Below are positions 15,808-24,801 of a stretch of DNA of 64,000 nucleotides, one piece after another. The stretch covers positions 62,001 through 126,000 of the forward strand of contig CAXBOT010000002.1 of NCBI GenBank assembly GCA_963977495.1. The letters are read 5' to 3'. How positions within the stretch are numbered: the stretch's first letter is position 1; each line of letters starts with the position of its first letter. Both the position numbers and the translations under genes were made by a program. The notes below the pieces were generated by a model. That model searched no databases, was not told the origin of the DNA, and worked only from the letters and a program-made list of their open reading frames with translations. The DNA comes from UBA1672 sp963977495 (GTDB lineage: Bacteria; Pseudomonadota; Alphaproteobacteria; Micavibrionales; Micavibrionaceae).

Positions 15808-18297
15808 TCAGTTTTGTACAACACACGGACAGCCGTTCCAGACATCGTATTTTCCACCGCCTGCGAAATCGTGGCAGAACTCTGCGGCGCTTGAGCCACA
15901 AGTACATGAGGCACCTTTAGGTTCGCCATAGGCAAAGTCTTCGCGTGATGGCGCGCCTGTTGGGGCTTGCCAAGTACAGCCGTTACAATTATTTTGTATA
16001 AGCTCCCAATCTTCTTGCGGTTCCCAACCACCGGCACCGCTATTCAGGCTACAGTCCCATTCTTTTTTATAGGTAATGCCTGTGCCTTCTAACCCTGATG
16101 GGCAAGACTGGACAACGATGTCTGTTAAAGTGCTATCGCAACTACATGCTGGAATTGGAGCATATGGCGTAACAGGTCCCCATGCACCGGGATCAGGCAG
16201 ACCGCCGGATGTTGTGCCAGGGCAAATCCAATCTTGCGTACTGAGCGTTGCGACGTCATTTTCAGTGCCGCCGGGCCATGTCCAGCTATTGGTTGTGCCT
16301 GTCGAACAAAATGTTCTGTTGACGTTAGTTGTTTTGCTTGGACAATAGCAGCTTGATGTATCAATAGAACTTGGGGTTGGGCTGGTTGTTGGGGTATCTG
16401 CAACACAGGTGACATCATATGTTTTGGTGACATTGCCAGCCAAGCCCGTTGTGCCTGATGTGCTGTTCACCTCATTATAATATGAATTACAAGTTTGTGT
16501 TGTTTGGGTTGTGCCTGGGGCGCACCCACATAATTCATCTGAAGTATAAACATTTGTCCATTGATGGTTGGTTTGCGGGCAGGTGTGTTTTTGTACGCGT
16601 ATGCGTGTTCCTGTTAAACCACTCGGGCATGATTGTTCAACAACGCGGTAATCCTCACGGCACCAGCAATCATGATAGTAGTTGTTATTATTATTATCAG
16701 GCCCGCCGTAGGAAGTCTCTGCAGGCCAAGGTGATGATGATGACACAACATTACTAGGATATGTATTCCACGGCGCATTTTTTTCATGCGCTCGTGCGGG
16801 GGTGGAGCCCCAAGAGCCTGCTGTGCAGAGCCATGCATCGCGAATTTGAGAATTGGCAGCGCTGTCGCCACATTCTATGACGGTTCTTGGTTCTGTGTTT
16901 AAATTATCGACAAAGTCTTCGATTTGATCTTCGTCCAGACCTGCCAGATTTGCTGCAAAATAACTTGAGTCATAATCGGTTATTGTTCGGCATTCTCCGG
17001 TATATGTTACGCTGTATCCGCCACTATATGTTGCTGCTGCGGTTCTGGTCGCGCCACATGTTGTTGTGACAGTTTCATCTCTACAGGGCAGAGCGGGCAA
17101 CAAGTCACAAATAACATTCCCACTTCCATCAATACTGGTGATGTAAGAGCCTGTTGGACAACCGACAAAAATTTCATTGTCACACATTGTATCTTTATTG
17201 GCGATACCGGTCATATAGTTGTCTTGCCCTGCGCCCGGTCTGTAACAGCTAATACCATTCTCCGGGTTTGTTTCGGCTTCAAGGCGCGGACCGGTAGATG
17301 TGAGTGAGCCCGCGAGTAATTCGGGTGTGAAACAATCGATATTGTTTGTCGTGTTGGCGTTATAATCACACAAAGTTTCAGATACGAAGCGCGTTGCGGT
17401 TTTTGCTGTACCCGTGTCTGCGCCAATGCTTAAAACCATGGCTTGATCGCCCGCGGTTAAATTTGCACTGACATTGGCGCCGATCGCGAGGCTGTCTGTA
17501 TTTTTAAGGGCAATCGCACTCAGATCTGCTTCTGATGTTTGCCATTCGGATGGCGTTACAGGACTGAAAAAGGTTATGCGGTCATCAAATGTGTTTTGAT
17601 CATATTCGCCGGATGTAAATATGGCATCGGCATCGCAATTTTCTTGCTCTGCAAGCGAGCCAAGCGCACAAGTACTGGCAAGAACACCATTGCGTGTGAA
17701 AGCACCCGCCTGATTGCGTCCATGAGATATAAGAACAAAATGAGCCCTTGAGTCAGGCGTGACCAAAGATTTGGAGGAATCGTTTTTATCAACGACACTG
17801 ATTCCGCCGCCGCCATTTGTAAAGGTTGTATTTGATGTTAAATCAGCCGTTACAGCATAGGTAAAGCGCGATAAAGAGGAGTTGTAGGATTCTGTTTCCT
17901 GAAGGTTCAGTGTTTTAAATGGCACGGCGCCCACAATAACATTTTCTCCGGATACCAGATTTGTATAGGTACAAATGCCGTTAACACAGTTCCCCGGCGC
18001 AGGGGCTGTTGTTCTGCAGTCTGCTAGTTCATGTCCGTATGTGGCATCGCCTGGTACAGCGGTTAAAGAGCCCGGGCAAGGGTAGCGACCAAAAACAGAG
18101 CGGAAACCACCAATTTCTACGTCGACGATATCGATATTTTCTTCGGTTGTGTCCCAGTCTTTGTCAACACGATATTGATGGTACATGTGAATGGCTGGCG
18201 CCATAATCAAACCGACAATAACCAAAACCATTGCGATTTCAACAAGGGTAAAACCCGCCTCAAGCGAGGATCGGAATTTTGTTGTTCTGTTTTTCAT
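15808..18297 (-). CDS. Giant Cys-rich type IV prepilin-like protein, 829 aa (paralog 2 of 3)
   Basis: The prepilin signal is MKNRTTKFRSSLEAG, cleaved before Phe16, with Glu20 at +5 and a hydrophobic helix to about 36. Residues 60-330 match the two neighbours: YPCPGSLTAVPGDATYG, VPFKTLN, HFVLISHGRNQAGAF, then a cysteine motif at 310-325 (LCDY...DCFTPEL). From about 400 to the end there is a unique cysteine-rich part. It carries six Cys-x-Cys pairs at about 544, 590, 650, 718, 798 and 823, and a CPSGLxG motif twice. It is probably disulfide-bonded outside the cell. The start at 18297 overlaps the upstream stop by four bases (ATGA). The role (adhesin, minor pilin) is inferred from architecture. 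Confidence 0.85.
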   Translation of the reverse strand: MKNRTTKFRSSLEAGFTLVEIAMVLVIVGLIMAPAIHMYHQYRVDKDWDTTEENIDIVDVEIGGFRSVFGRYPCPGSLTAVPGDATYGHELADCRTTAPAPGNCVNGICTYTNLVSGENVIVGAVPFKTLNLQETESYNSSLSRFTYAVTADLTSNTTFTNGGGGISVVDKNDSSKSLVTPDSRAHFVLISHGRNQAGAFTRNGVLASTCALGSLAEQENCDADAIFTSGEYDQNTFDDRITFFSPVTPSEWQTSEADLSAIALKNTDSLAIGANVSANLTAGDQAMVLSIGADTGTAKTATRFVSETLCDYNANTTNNIDCFTPELLAGSLTSTGPRLEAETNPENGISCYRPGAGQDNYMTGIANKDTMCDNEIFVGCPTGSYITSIDGSGNVICDLLPALPCRDETVTTTCGATRTAAATYSGGYSVTYTGECRTITDYDSSYFAANLAGLDEDQIEDFVDNLNTEPRTVIECGDSAANSQIRDAWLCTAGSWGSTPARAHEKNAPWNTYPSNVVSSSSPWPAETSYGGPDNNNNNYYHDCWCREDYRVVEQSCPSGLTGTRIRVQKHTCPQTNHQWTNVYTSDELCGCAPGTTQTTQTCNSYYNEVNSTSGTTGLAGNVTKTYDVTCVADTPTTSPTPSSIDTSSCYCPSKTTNVNRTFCSTGTTNSWTWPGGTENDVATLSTQDWICPGTTSGGLPDPGAWGPVTPYAPIPACSCDSTLTDIVVQSCPSGLEGTGITYKKEWDCSLNSGAGGWEPQEDWELIQNNCNGCTWQAPTGAPSREDFAYGEPKGASCTCGSSAAEFCHDFAGGGKYDVWNGCPCVVQN

Positions 18298-19583
18298 CGG
18301 TTTACACATACTAAATCTCCATTGACAAACCCTGCGGCGACTTGACCACCACCACAAGTGAAAGCATTAAATTTTGTCGCATCGACACTGACGTTATTGC
18401 CGTCACCATACGGAATGTATGCCGGTCCTGACCCAGGATTTGGCACAAGTCCGGTACTACATTTGGTTGAGCTGTCTCTAATTTCTGTGACAGCGCGTTT
18501 ATAAGGAAATTCCGCGCTACTTTCACAACTCATATCGAGTGAGGTATGCGTGATAATATCAGGGTCGAAACAATTGCTTTCGTTACAAATACTGTCGCTT
18601 TTTAAGCGTCCGGTAAAGCTGGCAGTAGGTTCGACGCGGATTGCGCCCATTACTTCTAATGAATCGGATGGATCTGTCGTGCCAATGCCAACTTTTGTAG
18701 CAAGGGTGAGGACAAAATTCGTCGGGCTATTATGTTGAAACCATGTGGAAATCGGCGGCGTTTCTTGTGCGCGTGTCCAGTCATCATAATAATTTACCCC
18801 TGCAACGTCTGATCGGATTGCGCCGTCATCTGCATTCGGGTTTTTATCGACAAAAAAGACGTTGTCTAAATCACAATTCTCACTTTCGAATCCGGTTGTG
18901 GCATTTCCACATACGCCAATCGCAACCCCGTCTTTGCTGTAACCGCCAACGCCGTTAGAGCCAGTTGAGAACAGAATCATATCATAAAATGAGCCTAATT
19001 GATCGGGAACACCGTCGGCGGTACCTGCGGCAACTTGCAGGGCACTGTCTGCGGCTAATATTCTGATTTCCCCTGCATTGGTCGCGTAGGTTGCCGGATC
19101 GGTTTGTTTTTGAGTTACGGCATAGAAGACTTTATTGCCCCAGTAATCCAGTGATTCATCTTGCGGCATTTGCAAAGTCGCGAAGGGAACGCCTCCGATA
19201 ATAATAGCGTCCGGCGTGTTGTCTGTTTTACAGATACCTTCTGAAGCAGGCCACGCTGCGTCGGTGCATAATCGTACATTTGTGAGTGTGCAGTCGCCTG
19301 ATACGCCGAAACCCGTATCACCTTCGGCGAGGGTTAGGCTGGCGGGACAGGGATAGACACCGGCACCGGAGCCGAAAAACTGGTTGATCCCTTGCTCCGC
19401 ATTGGCGAGGGTACCGTAATTCCCTTTGTAAATTTTATCCGCTATTTGTTGAGTTTGTGCCTGAATCATAGGCAGTGCGATCAAGCTGATGACCACCAAG
19501 CCAATGGCGGCTTCAATCAGGGAAAGCCCATCTTCTTTTGAAATCGCACCCTTTATTTTGCGTAAGGCGCATACAATATTCAT
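18294..19583 (-). CDS. Type IV prepilin-like protein with tail-fibre-like motif, 429 aa (paralog 3 of 3)
   Basis: This is the first gene of the pilin-like operon. The leader ends KEDG19, cleaved before Leu20; Glu24 is at +5 in LSLIEAAIGLVVISLIALP. The head begins YPCPASLTLAEGDTGFG, then GGVPFATLQ and ILFSTGSNGVGGYSKDG, matching its neighbours. The segment TKVGIGTTDPSDSLEVMG is the same tail-fibre-like motif as in paralog 1. It is followed by CNESNCFDPDI and a short cysteine-bearing end. It is translationally coupled to the next gene. No pilus assembly genes (pilB, pilC, pilQ) are in the window, so a dedicated or distant assembly system must serve it. Confidence 0.83.
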   Translation of the reverse strand: MNIVCALRKIKGAISKEDGLSLIEAAIGLVVISLIALPMIQAQTQQIADKIYKGNYGTLANAEQGINQFFGSGAGVYPCPASLTLAEGDTGFGVSGDCTLTNVRLCTDAAWPASEGICKTDNTPDAIIIGGVPFATLQMPQDESLDYWGNKVFYAVTQKQTDPATYATNAGEIRILAADSALQVAAGTADGVPDQLGSFYDMILFSTGSNGVGGYSKDGVAIGVCGNATTGFESENCDLDNVFFVDKNPNADDGAIRSDVAGVNYYDDWTRAQETPPISTWFQHNSPTNFVLTLATKVGIGTTDPSDSLEVMGAIRVEPTASFTGRLKSDSICNESNCFDPDIITHTSLDMSCESSAEFPYKRAVTEIRDSSTKCSTGLVPNPGSGPAYIPYGDGNNVSVDATKFNAFTCGGGQVAAGFVNGDLVCVNR

Positions 19584-19725
19584 TTTTCCACCATAAAAAC
19601 TTAAAAAATACTCTCAAAACTTTATCAAACTAAACTTTATCATAATTTTAGTTAAAATTTTATGAAAGTGTTTATTGAAGTTGTGAACAGGAAATATTGA
19701 ATAAGGGTTTTCTAATATATTGATA

Positions 19726-20241
19726 TTACTGAATTATTTCCAGATCAACAGCTTCGCGACCTTTGTCGACAAGCTTGAGTGTCACACGTACACGCTGACC
19801 TGCTTCGAGGGCATCCATTTCAAGTTTATCAAGCAAAGTTTTGTGTATAAAAACATCCTTCATCCCGTCATCAGGAATGATAAAGCCGAATCCTTTTTCC
19901 GGTTTATACCATTTAACAAGACCGCCCATTGTGATTGTACCTGTTTCTTCGTCTAATTCCGGCACTGTGCTTACGGTTCCCTTGTCGATGACTTCAACGA
20001 CTTCCCTGACTTGCCGCCCCTTATCACCATTCGTGACCTTGCACATTAAAATAGCGCCTTCACCAATAGAATGAAGTCCTGCTTGTTGGAGCGTTGTAAT
20101 ATGTAAGAACGCGTCATAGGACTCGTCTTCGGGAACGAGGAAGCCAAAGCCTTTGGCACCGTTGAACCATTTTAAGTGAAGTTTTGCGAGGGATACGTCT
20201 TCTTCGGGAGTGGAAGAAGCTTGAACGTTATTTTGCAACAT
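19726..20241 (-). CDS. Tandem cold-shock-domain protein, 171 aa
   Basis: This nucleic-acid-binding protein has two CspA-like domains in a row. The first has LKWFNGAKGFGFLVPEDE and DAFLHITTL; the second has VKWYKPEKGFGFIIPDD and DVFIHKTLL, each with RNP1 (KGFGF) and RNP2-like parts. An acidic linker joins them. Two-domain forms of this size are common in alphaproteobacteria and probably act as RNA chaperones. The N-terminal 20 residues are variable. Confidence 0.92.
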   Translation of the reverse strand: MLQNNVQASSTPEEDVSLAKLHLKWFNGAKGFGFLVPEDESYDAFLHITTLQQAGLHSIGEGAILMCKVTNGDKGRQVREVVEVIDKGTVSTVPELDEETGTITMGGLVKWYKPEKGFGFIIPDDGMKDVFIHKTLLDKLEMDALEAGQRVRVTLKLVDKGREAVDLEIIQ

Positions 20242-20471
20242 GGAACGCCTTTACTTTAGTCGGGTACTTAAACAGAATAGTTACGCAGATGAACGGAATA
20301 TAGAAAATTCCATGTTAATGATGCCTGATTTTGTGGAAAAAATCCAGAGGGTTTTTACATGTCTTCGCAAGCATATGTTTTAAAATAAAAATCTTGTGAT
20401 GCAGCATGCGAAGAACTATTCGCGCTTCTACGCTTGTGCTATACTATCAAATAGACGTTATAAGGACTTCC

Positions 20472-22175
20472 ATGACACATCAACCCTACCTTTGGACAGA
20501 GCATTATCCCCCCGGCATTGAGTGGGCACTTGACCTTGTGCCCAAACCCGTTTTTTCGATGCTGCAAGACACCGCAGAGCGCTTTCCTGATCGTCCGGCG
20601 TTTGATTTTTTGGGGAAGAAATATAATTGGGGTACGATCTATAATCAGGCGCAGAGGCTGGCAAAGGGATTGCAAGATCTGGGCATTGGCAAAGGTGATA
20701 ATGTTGGTGTATTCCTGCCGAATAGTCCTTATTTCCTCGTATCTTATTACGGCATTTTAATGAGCGGCGCGACCGTTGTGAACCTTAATCCGCTCTATGC
20801 GGAAGGGGAATTAGCGCATCTGGTTGAAGATAGCGAAATTAAAACCGTGATCTCACTTGATTTGAAGATGTTGCATGACAAGATGTTGAAAATGCTCGGT
20901 GAAACGGGTTTGGAGCGCATTATTGTGTGCCGCTTTACCGATATCTTGCCCTTCCCCAAAAACATGCTGTTTCCCATTGTGAAACGCGCAGAGATTGCGC
21001 AGATCGAAACCAATAAACGTATTATGCATTTTAAAGATGTGATCGATAATGACGGCGCTGTTGTAATTCCTGAAATTGATCCTGAAAATGATCTTGCCGT
21101 TTTGCAATATACGGGCGGCACAACAGGCAGACCCAAGGGCGCGATGCTGACGCATAAAAATGTTTATGCCAATGCGGTGCAATCGAAATTATGGCTTCCC
21201 AATGTTAAAGTCGGGGAAGACAAAATGCTCGGCGTTTTGCCGTTTTTCCATGTGTTTGCCATGACGGTTGTGATGAATTTCAGTGTTTTAAATGCGCTTG
21301 AGATCATCGCTTTGCCGCGCTTTGATTTAAAAGACACGCTCAAAACCATTCATAAGAAAAAACCGCAGTTTTTACCCGCTGTTCCTGCGATTTATAACGC
21401 CATTAATACCTCACCTTTGCGTGATAAATATGATCTCTCCTCGATTGAAGCCTGCATTTCAGGCGGCGCGCCGTTGCCCGTGGAGGTCAAGCGCAAGTTT
21501 GAGGAAAAAACAGGCTGCGTGGTGGTTGAGGGCTATGGCTTAACGGAAAGTTCTCCCGTGGCGTGCGGGAACCCGATTGAGGGGGAAAACAAGGCGGGCG
21601 CTATCGGTTTGCCTGTGCCCGGCACGATTATAGAGATTATCAATCCCGAAGATAAAGTAACGCCCATGCCCCTTGGTGAACGCGGAGAGCTGTGCATTCG
21701 CGGCCCTCAGGTGATGAAGGGCTATTGGAAAAAACCTGACGCAACCAATGAAACGCTGCGCCTGACTGAGGATGGTGATTACCGTCTTTATACGGGCGAT
21801 GTCGCGATTATGGACGAAGATGGCTATTTCTTTATTGTGGATCGTATCAAGGACATGATTATCACCAATGGTTATAATGTCTATCCGCGTAATGTCGAAG
21901 AAGCCATCTATAAACATCCGAGTGTTGAGGAATGTATCGTTGCGGGTTTGCCCGATAAAAACCGCGGGGAAATTGTAAAAGTATGGATTAAGCTGCGTCA
22001 GGGACGCGAGCTCAGCATCGAAGATTTAAAAGCCTTCTTAAAAGACAAAATCTCACCGATGGAAATTCCCAAACGCTATGAATTTCGTGAGGAGCCTTTG
22101 CCCAAGACCATGATCGGCAAGCTAAGCCGTAAGGATGTTATCGCGCAAGAGGCGGACGATAAAAAGGACGCGTGA
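20472..22175 (+). CDS. fadD: Long-chain fatty-acid-CoA ligase
   Basis: This enzyme activates fatty acids with ATP and CoA at the inner face of the membrane, the entry step to beta-oxidation. It has 567 aa. The P-loop-like motif is YTGGTTGRPKGAMLTHKN. Later motifs are EGYGLTESSPVACGNP, YRLYTGDVAIMDEDGYFFI and the hinge DRIKDMIITNGYNVYPRNVE. The C-terminal catalytic Lys is in LPKTMIGKLSRK. I choose the Met at 20472, which has AAGGA before it. It stands alone, but the rest of the pathway is at 43-55 kb. Confidence 0.93.
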   Translation: MTHQPYLWTEHYPPGIEWALDLVPKPVFSMLQDTAERFPDRPAFDFLGKKYNWGTIYNQAQRLAKGLQDLGIGKGDNVGVFLPNSPYFLVSYYGILMSGATVVNLNPLYAEGELAHLVEDSEIKTVISLDLKMLHDKMLKMLGETGLERIIVCRFTDILPFPKNMLFPIVKRAEIAQIETNKRIMHFKDVIDNDGAVVIPEIDPENDLAVLQYTGGTTGRPKGAMLTHKNVYANAVQSKLWLPNVKVGEDKMLGVLPFFHVFAMTVVMNFSVLNALEIIALPRFDLKDTLKTIHKKKPQFLPAVPAIYNAINTSPLRDKYDLSSIEACISGGAPLPVEVKRKFEEKTGCVVVEGYGLTESSPVACGNPIEGENKAGAIGLPVPGTIIEIINPEDKVTPMPLGERGELCIRGPQVMKGYWKKPDATNETLRLTEDGDYRLYTGDVAIMDEDGYFFIVDRIKDMIITNGYNVYPRNVEEAIYKHPSVEECIVAGLPDKNRGEIVKVWIKLRQGRELSIEDLKAFLKDKISPMEIPKRYEFREEPLPKTMIGKLSRKDVIAQEADDKKDA

Positions 22176-22204
22176 TACGCTTTAAAGCCTTTTGAAACAG
22201 CCTC

Positions 22205-24610
22205 TTACCCGCGCAGCACACCACCGCATTTATTGGCGACGCTATCAATAACATTATTCATGATGTCTTCGAGTTGATCTTCCGTTAATGTCGCTTGCGT
22301 TGGTTGAATGGTGATATTCAGCGCGAGCGATTTATGCCCGTCATCAATCCCTTTGCCTGTATAAACATCAAAAATCTCGGCCTGCGTAATCAGCTTTTTA
22401 TCCGCCGCCTTCGCCGCGCGAATGACATCATCGCCCGATACGCTGTCTTTCACGACGAATGCAAAGTCACGTGACAGGGGTTGGAACGCGGAAAGCTCCA
22501 ATAATTTTTTGGCTGTGCCTTTTTGGCGTGGCTCGGGAATGTTTTCGATGAAAATTTCAAAGCCCGCCATAGGCGTTTTAATGCCCATTTCCTCAAGGAT
22601 CGCGGGGTGAATTTCACCAAACTGGGCGATAATGTTTTTACCAAGCCGCAACACGCCAGAGCGCCCCGGGTGATAATAATCAGGGGCATCGCGTGATATT
22701 TGTGCGTTGGCCGCCGGCGCGCCGCATGCTTCTAAAACGGCGAGCGCATCGGCTTTGGCATCATAGGCATCAACGCTGCGCTGGGTTTGATCGGTTGCCC
22801 AGTGACGCGAAATTTTATCGCCTGCGCGCAGACCTGCCGCCATATAATCTTGTCCGTCGGGTTTTGATGAACGGAAAACAGGGCCGACTTCGCACAGGGC
22901 GATATCGGCAAAACCGCGCGTGCCGTTCTTGCCTGCGGCCTCAATCAAATTCGGTAAGATAGAAGGGCGCATTTGATCAAGTTCGGAGCTGATCGGATTG
23001 CTGAGCGTAAGCGCGGCATTATCGTTTGAGCCAAAATATTTCGCGAGGGCTTTGGGCATGAATGACCATGTCACACATTCGTTCAAGCCTGCGCTGGCCA
23101 TGGCGGCGCGTGCGGTGCGGGCGCGGCTTAGGTTCAGTGTTTCTGCCGATGCGGTCACGGCTTTTGCGCTGCGAACGGAGACGGGTTGAATTTTATCAAA
23201 GCCGTATATGCGTATGACTTCTTCGGTTAAATCGGCTGCGCCTTCAACATCGCCGCGCCATGATGGCGGTGTGACGCTCAATTTCTCGCCCTTTTGCGCG
23301 ACAGCAAAACCGAGGCGTTCAAGGATGCTGATTTGCTCTGCTGTTTCAACAGAAACGCCGCATAATTTTTCGGTGAAGGCGGGATCAAAATCAATAGTGC
23401 GTTGCCATGTTGGTTCTTCGCCTGCCTTGGTAACCTCGCTTATTTCGGTTTTATCTGTGCCGCAAAGATCAAGGATCAAACGCGTTGCGATTTCAAGGCC
23501 TGTGCGTGTGAAGGCCGGATCAACGCCGCGTTCAAATCTGTAACGGGCGTCACTTTGGATATTCATGTCGCGGCCTGCGCGGGCAATGCGCATCGGGTTA
23601 AAGTACGCGGATTCAACAAAAACATTGACCGTCTCTTCGGTGCAGCCCGTGGCAACGCCGCCGACAATGCCGCCCAAGCCGATCAAGCCACTGTCATCTG
23701 TGATGCCGCAAAGACCCTCTATTGTTTCATAGTTTTTATCATTCAGCGCGTCGATTGCCTCGCCCGCCTTGGTTTGGCGTACGGCAATATTCCCTTGCAC
23801 TTTATCCGCGTCATAAACATGAAGCGGGCGCGCATAATCCATCGTCATCAAGTTGGTGATGTCGACAAGCGTAGAAATGGGGCGCAAGCCAATGGATTTC
23901 AGCATGTTTTGCAACCATGCAGGGGACGGGCCGTTTTTGATGTTTTTAATCATGCGGCCATAAAATACGTCGCAGCCATCTGTGTCTTCTATGGTGACAG
24001 TGATAGGGGATTTGAACGTGCCTTTGGCTTCGCTTGCGTCATGGTCTTTCAATGTGCCCAATCCGGCGGCGGCCAGATCACGTGCGATTCCGTGAACGCC
24101 TGCGCAATCGGCGCGGTTTGGCGTGAGGCCGATCTCTATGAGTTTTTCATCCAGCCCGAAAATCTCTGCCATGGGCGTGCCGATTTCGTATTTATCATCC
24201 ACCTCGATAATGCCGTCATGCTCATCAGACAGACACATTTCACGCTCTGACACCAACATACCGTTGGATTCTACGCCGCGGATTTTGGTTTTTTTCAAGG
24301 TGATCTCAAGGCCGGGGATATAGGTTTTATCAGGCGCAAAAATACCCTTCATGCCTGTACGCGCGTTTGGCGCGCCGCAGACAACTTGCGTTGTGCCGCT
24401 TTCGGTCTTCACGGTGCAAATTTGTAATTTATCGGCATCAGGGTGCTTTTCCGCAGATTCGACCAAGGCGACCTTAAACGGCGCAAATTCGGCAGCTTTA
24501 TCGGTGAACTCTTCCAGTTCCAGACCGATATTGGTCAAAGTTTCGCAAATCTCTGCGTCGCTGGCGGTGGTTTCAAGGTGCTTTTTCAGCCAATTAATCG
24601 TGAATTTCAT
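22205..24610 (-). CDS. pheT: Phenylalanyl-tRNA synthetase beta subunit
   Basis: This is the editing and tRNA-binding subunit of the alpha2beta2 enzyme. The 801 aa contain an N-terminal tRNA-binding EMAP-like domain (HPDADKLQICTVKTE), the B3/B4 editing domain, B5, the catalytic-like core, and an FDX-ACB anticodon domain at the end (LSAFQPLSRDFAFVVKDSVS). The N-terminus MKFTINWLKKHLE is typical. Unusually, it does not follow pheS directly: a plus-strand gene and a GNAT gene lie between them. Confidence 0.96.
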   Translation of the reverse strand: MKFTINWLKKHLETTASDAEICETLTNIGLELEEFTDKAAEFAPFKVALVESAEKHPDADKLQICTVKTESGTTQVVCGAPNARTGMKGIFAPDKTYIPGLEITLKKTKIRGVESNGMLVSEREMCLSDEHDGIIEVDDKYEIGTPMAEIFGLDEKLIEIGLTPNRADCAGVHGIARDLAAAGLGTLKDHDASEAKGTFKSPITVTIEDTDGCDVFYGRMIKNIKNGPSPAWLQNMLKSIGLRPISTLVDITNLMTMDYARPLHVYDADKVQGNIAVRQTKAGEAIDALNDKNYETIEGLCGITDDSGLIGLGGIVGGVATGCTEETVNVFVESAYFNPMRIARAGRDMNIQSDARYRFERGVDPAFTRTGLEIATRLILDLCGTDKTEISEVTKAGEEPTWQRTIDFDPAFTEKLCGVSVETAEQISILERLGFAVAQKGEKLSVTPPSWRGDVEGAADLTEEVIRIYGFDKIQPVSVRSAKAVTASAETLNLSRARTARAAMASAGLNECVTWSFMPKALAKYFGSNDNAALTLSNPISSELDQMRPSILPNLIEAAGKNGTRGFADIALCEVGPVFRSSKPDGQDYMAAGLRAGDKISRHWATDQTQRSVDAYDAKADALAVLEACGAPAANAQISRDAPDYYHPGRSGVLRLGKNIIAQFGEIHPAILEEMGIKTPMAGFEIFIENIPEPRQKGTAKKLLELSAFQPLSRDFAFVVKDSVSGDDVIRAAKAADKKLITQAEIFDVYTGKGIDDGHKSLALNITIQPTQATLTEDQLEDIMNNVIDSVANKCGGVLRG

Positions 24611-24801
24611 ATCGTTACTTCAAAATCTTTTATGTTTTTCATTTTTGAGCCGTTATCTAAGCTTAAAACGCAATATTTTCCAAGGCTTTTCTTGTGTTTT
24701 TATACATAAGTGCAAACGGGCAAAAAATTTGCATTTTTTACAAGGGGTATGGTAGAATTTACGGGTATCAATTAAATAAAAGAATACGTAAGGGTGAACA
24801 G

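Noticed and set aside
23402..24250. 282-codon plus-strand frame inside pheT
   Set aside because: It is antisense to a fully conserved synthetase, with no ribosome site or recognisable domain.
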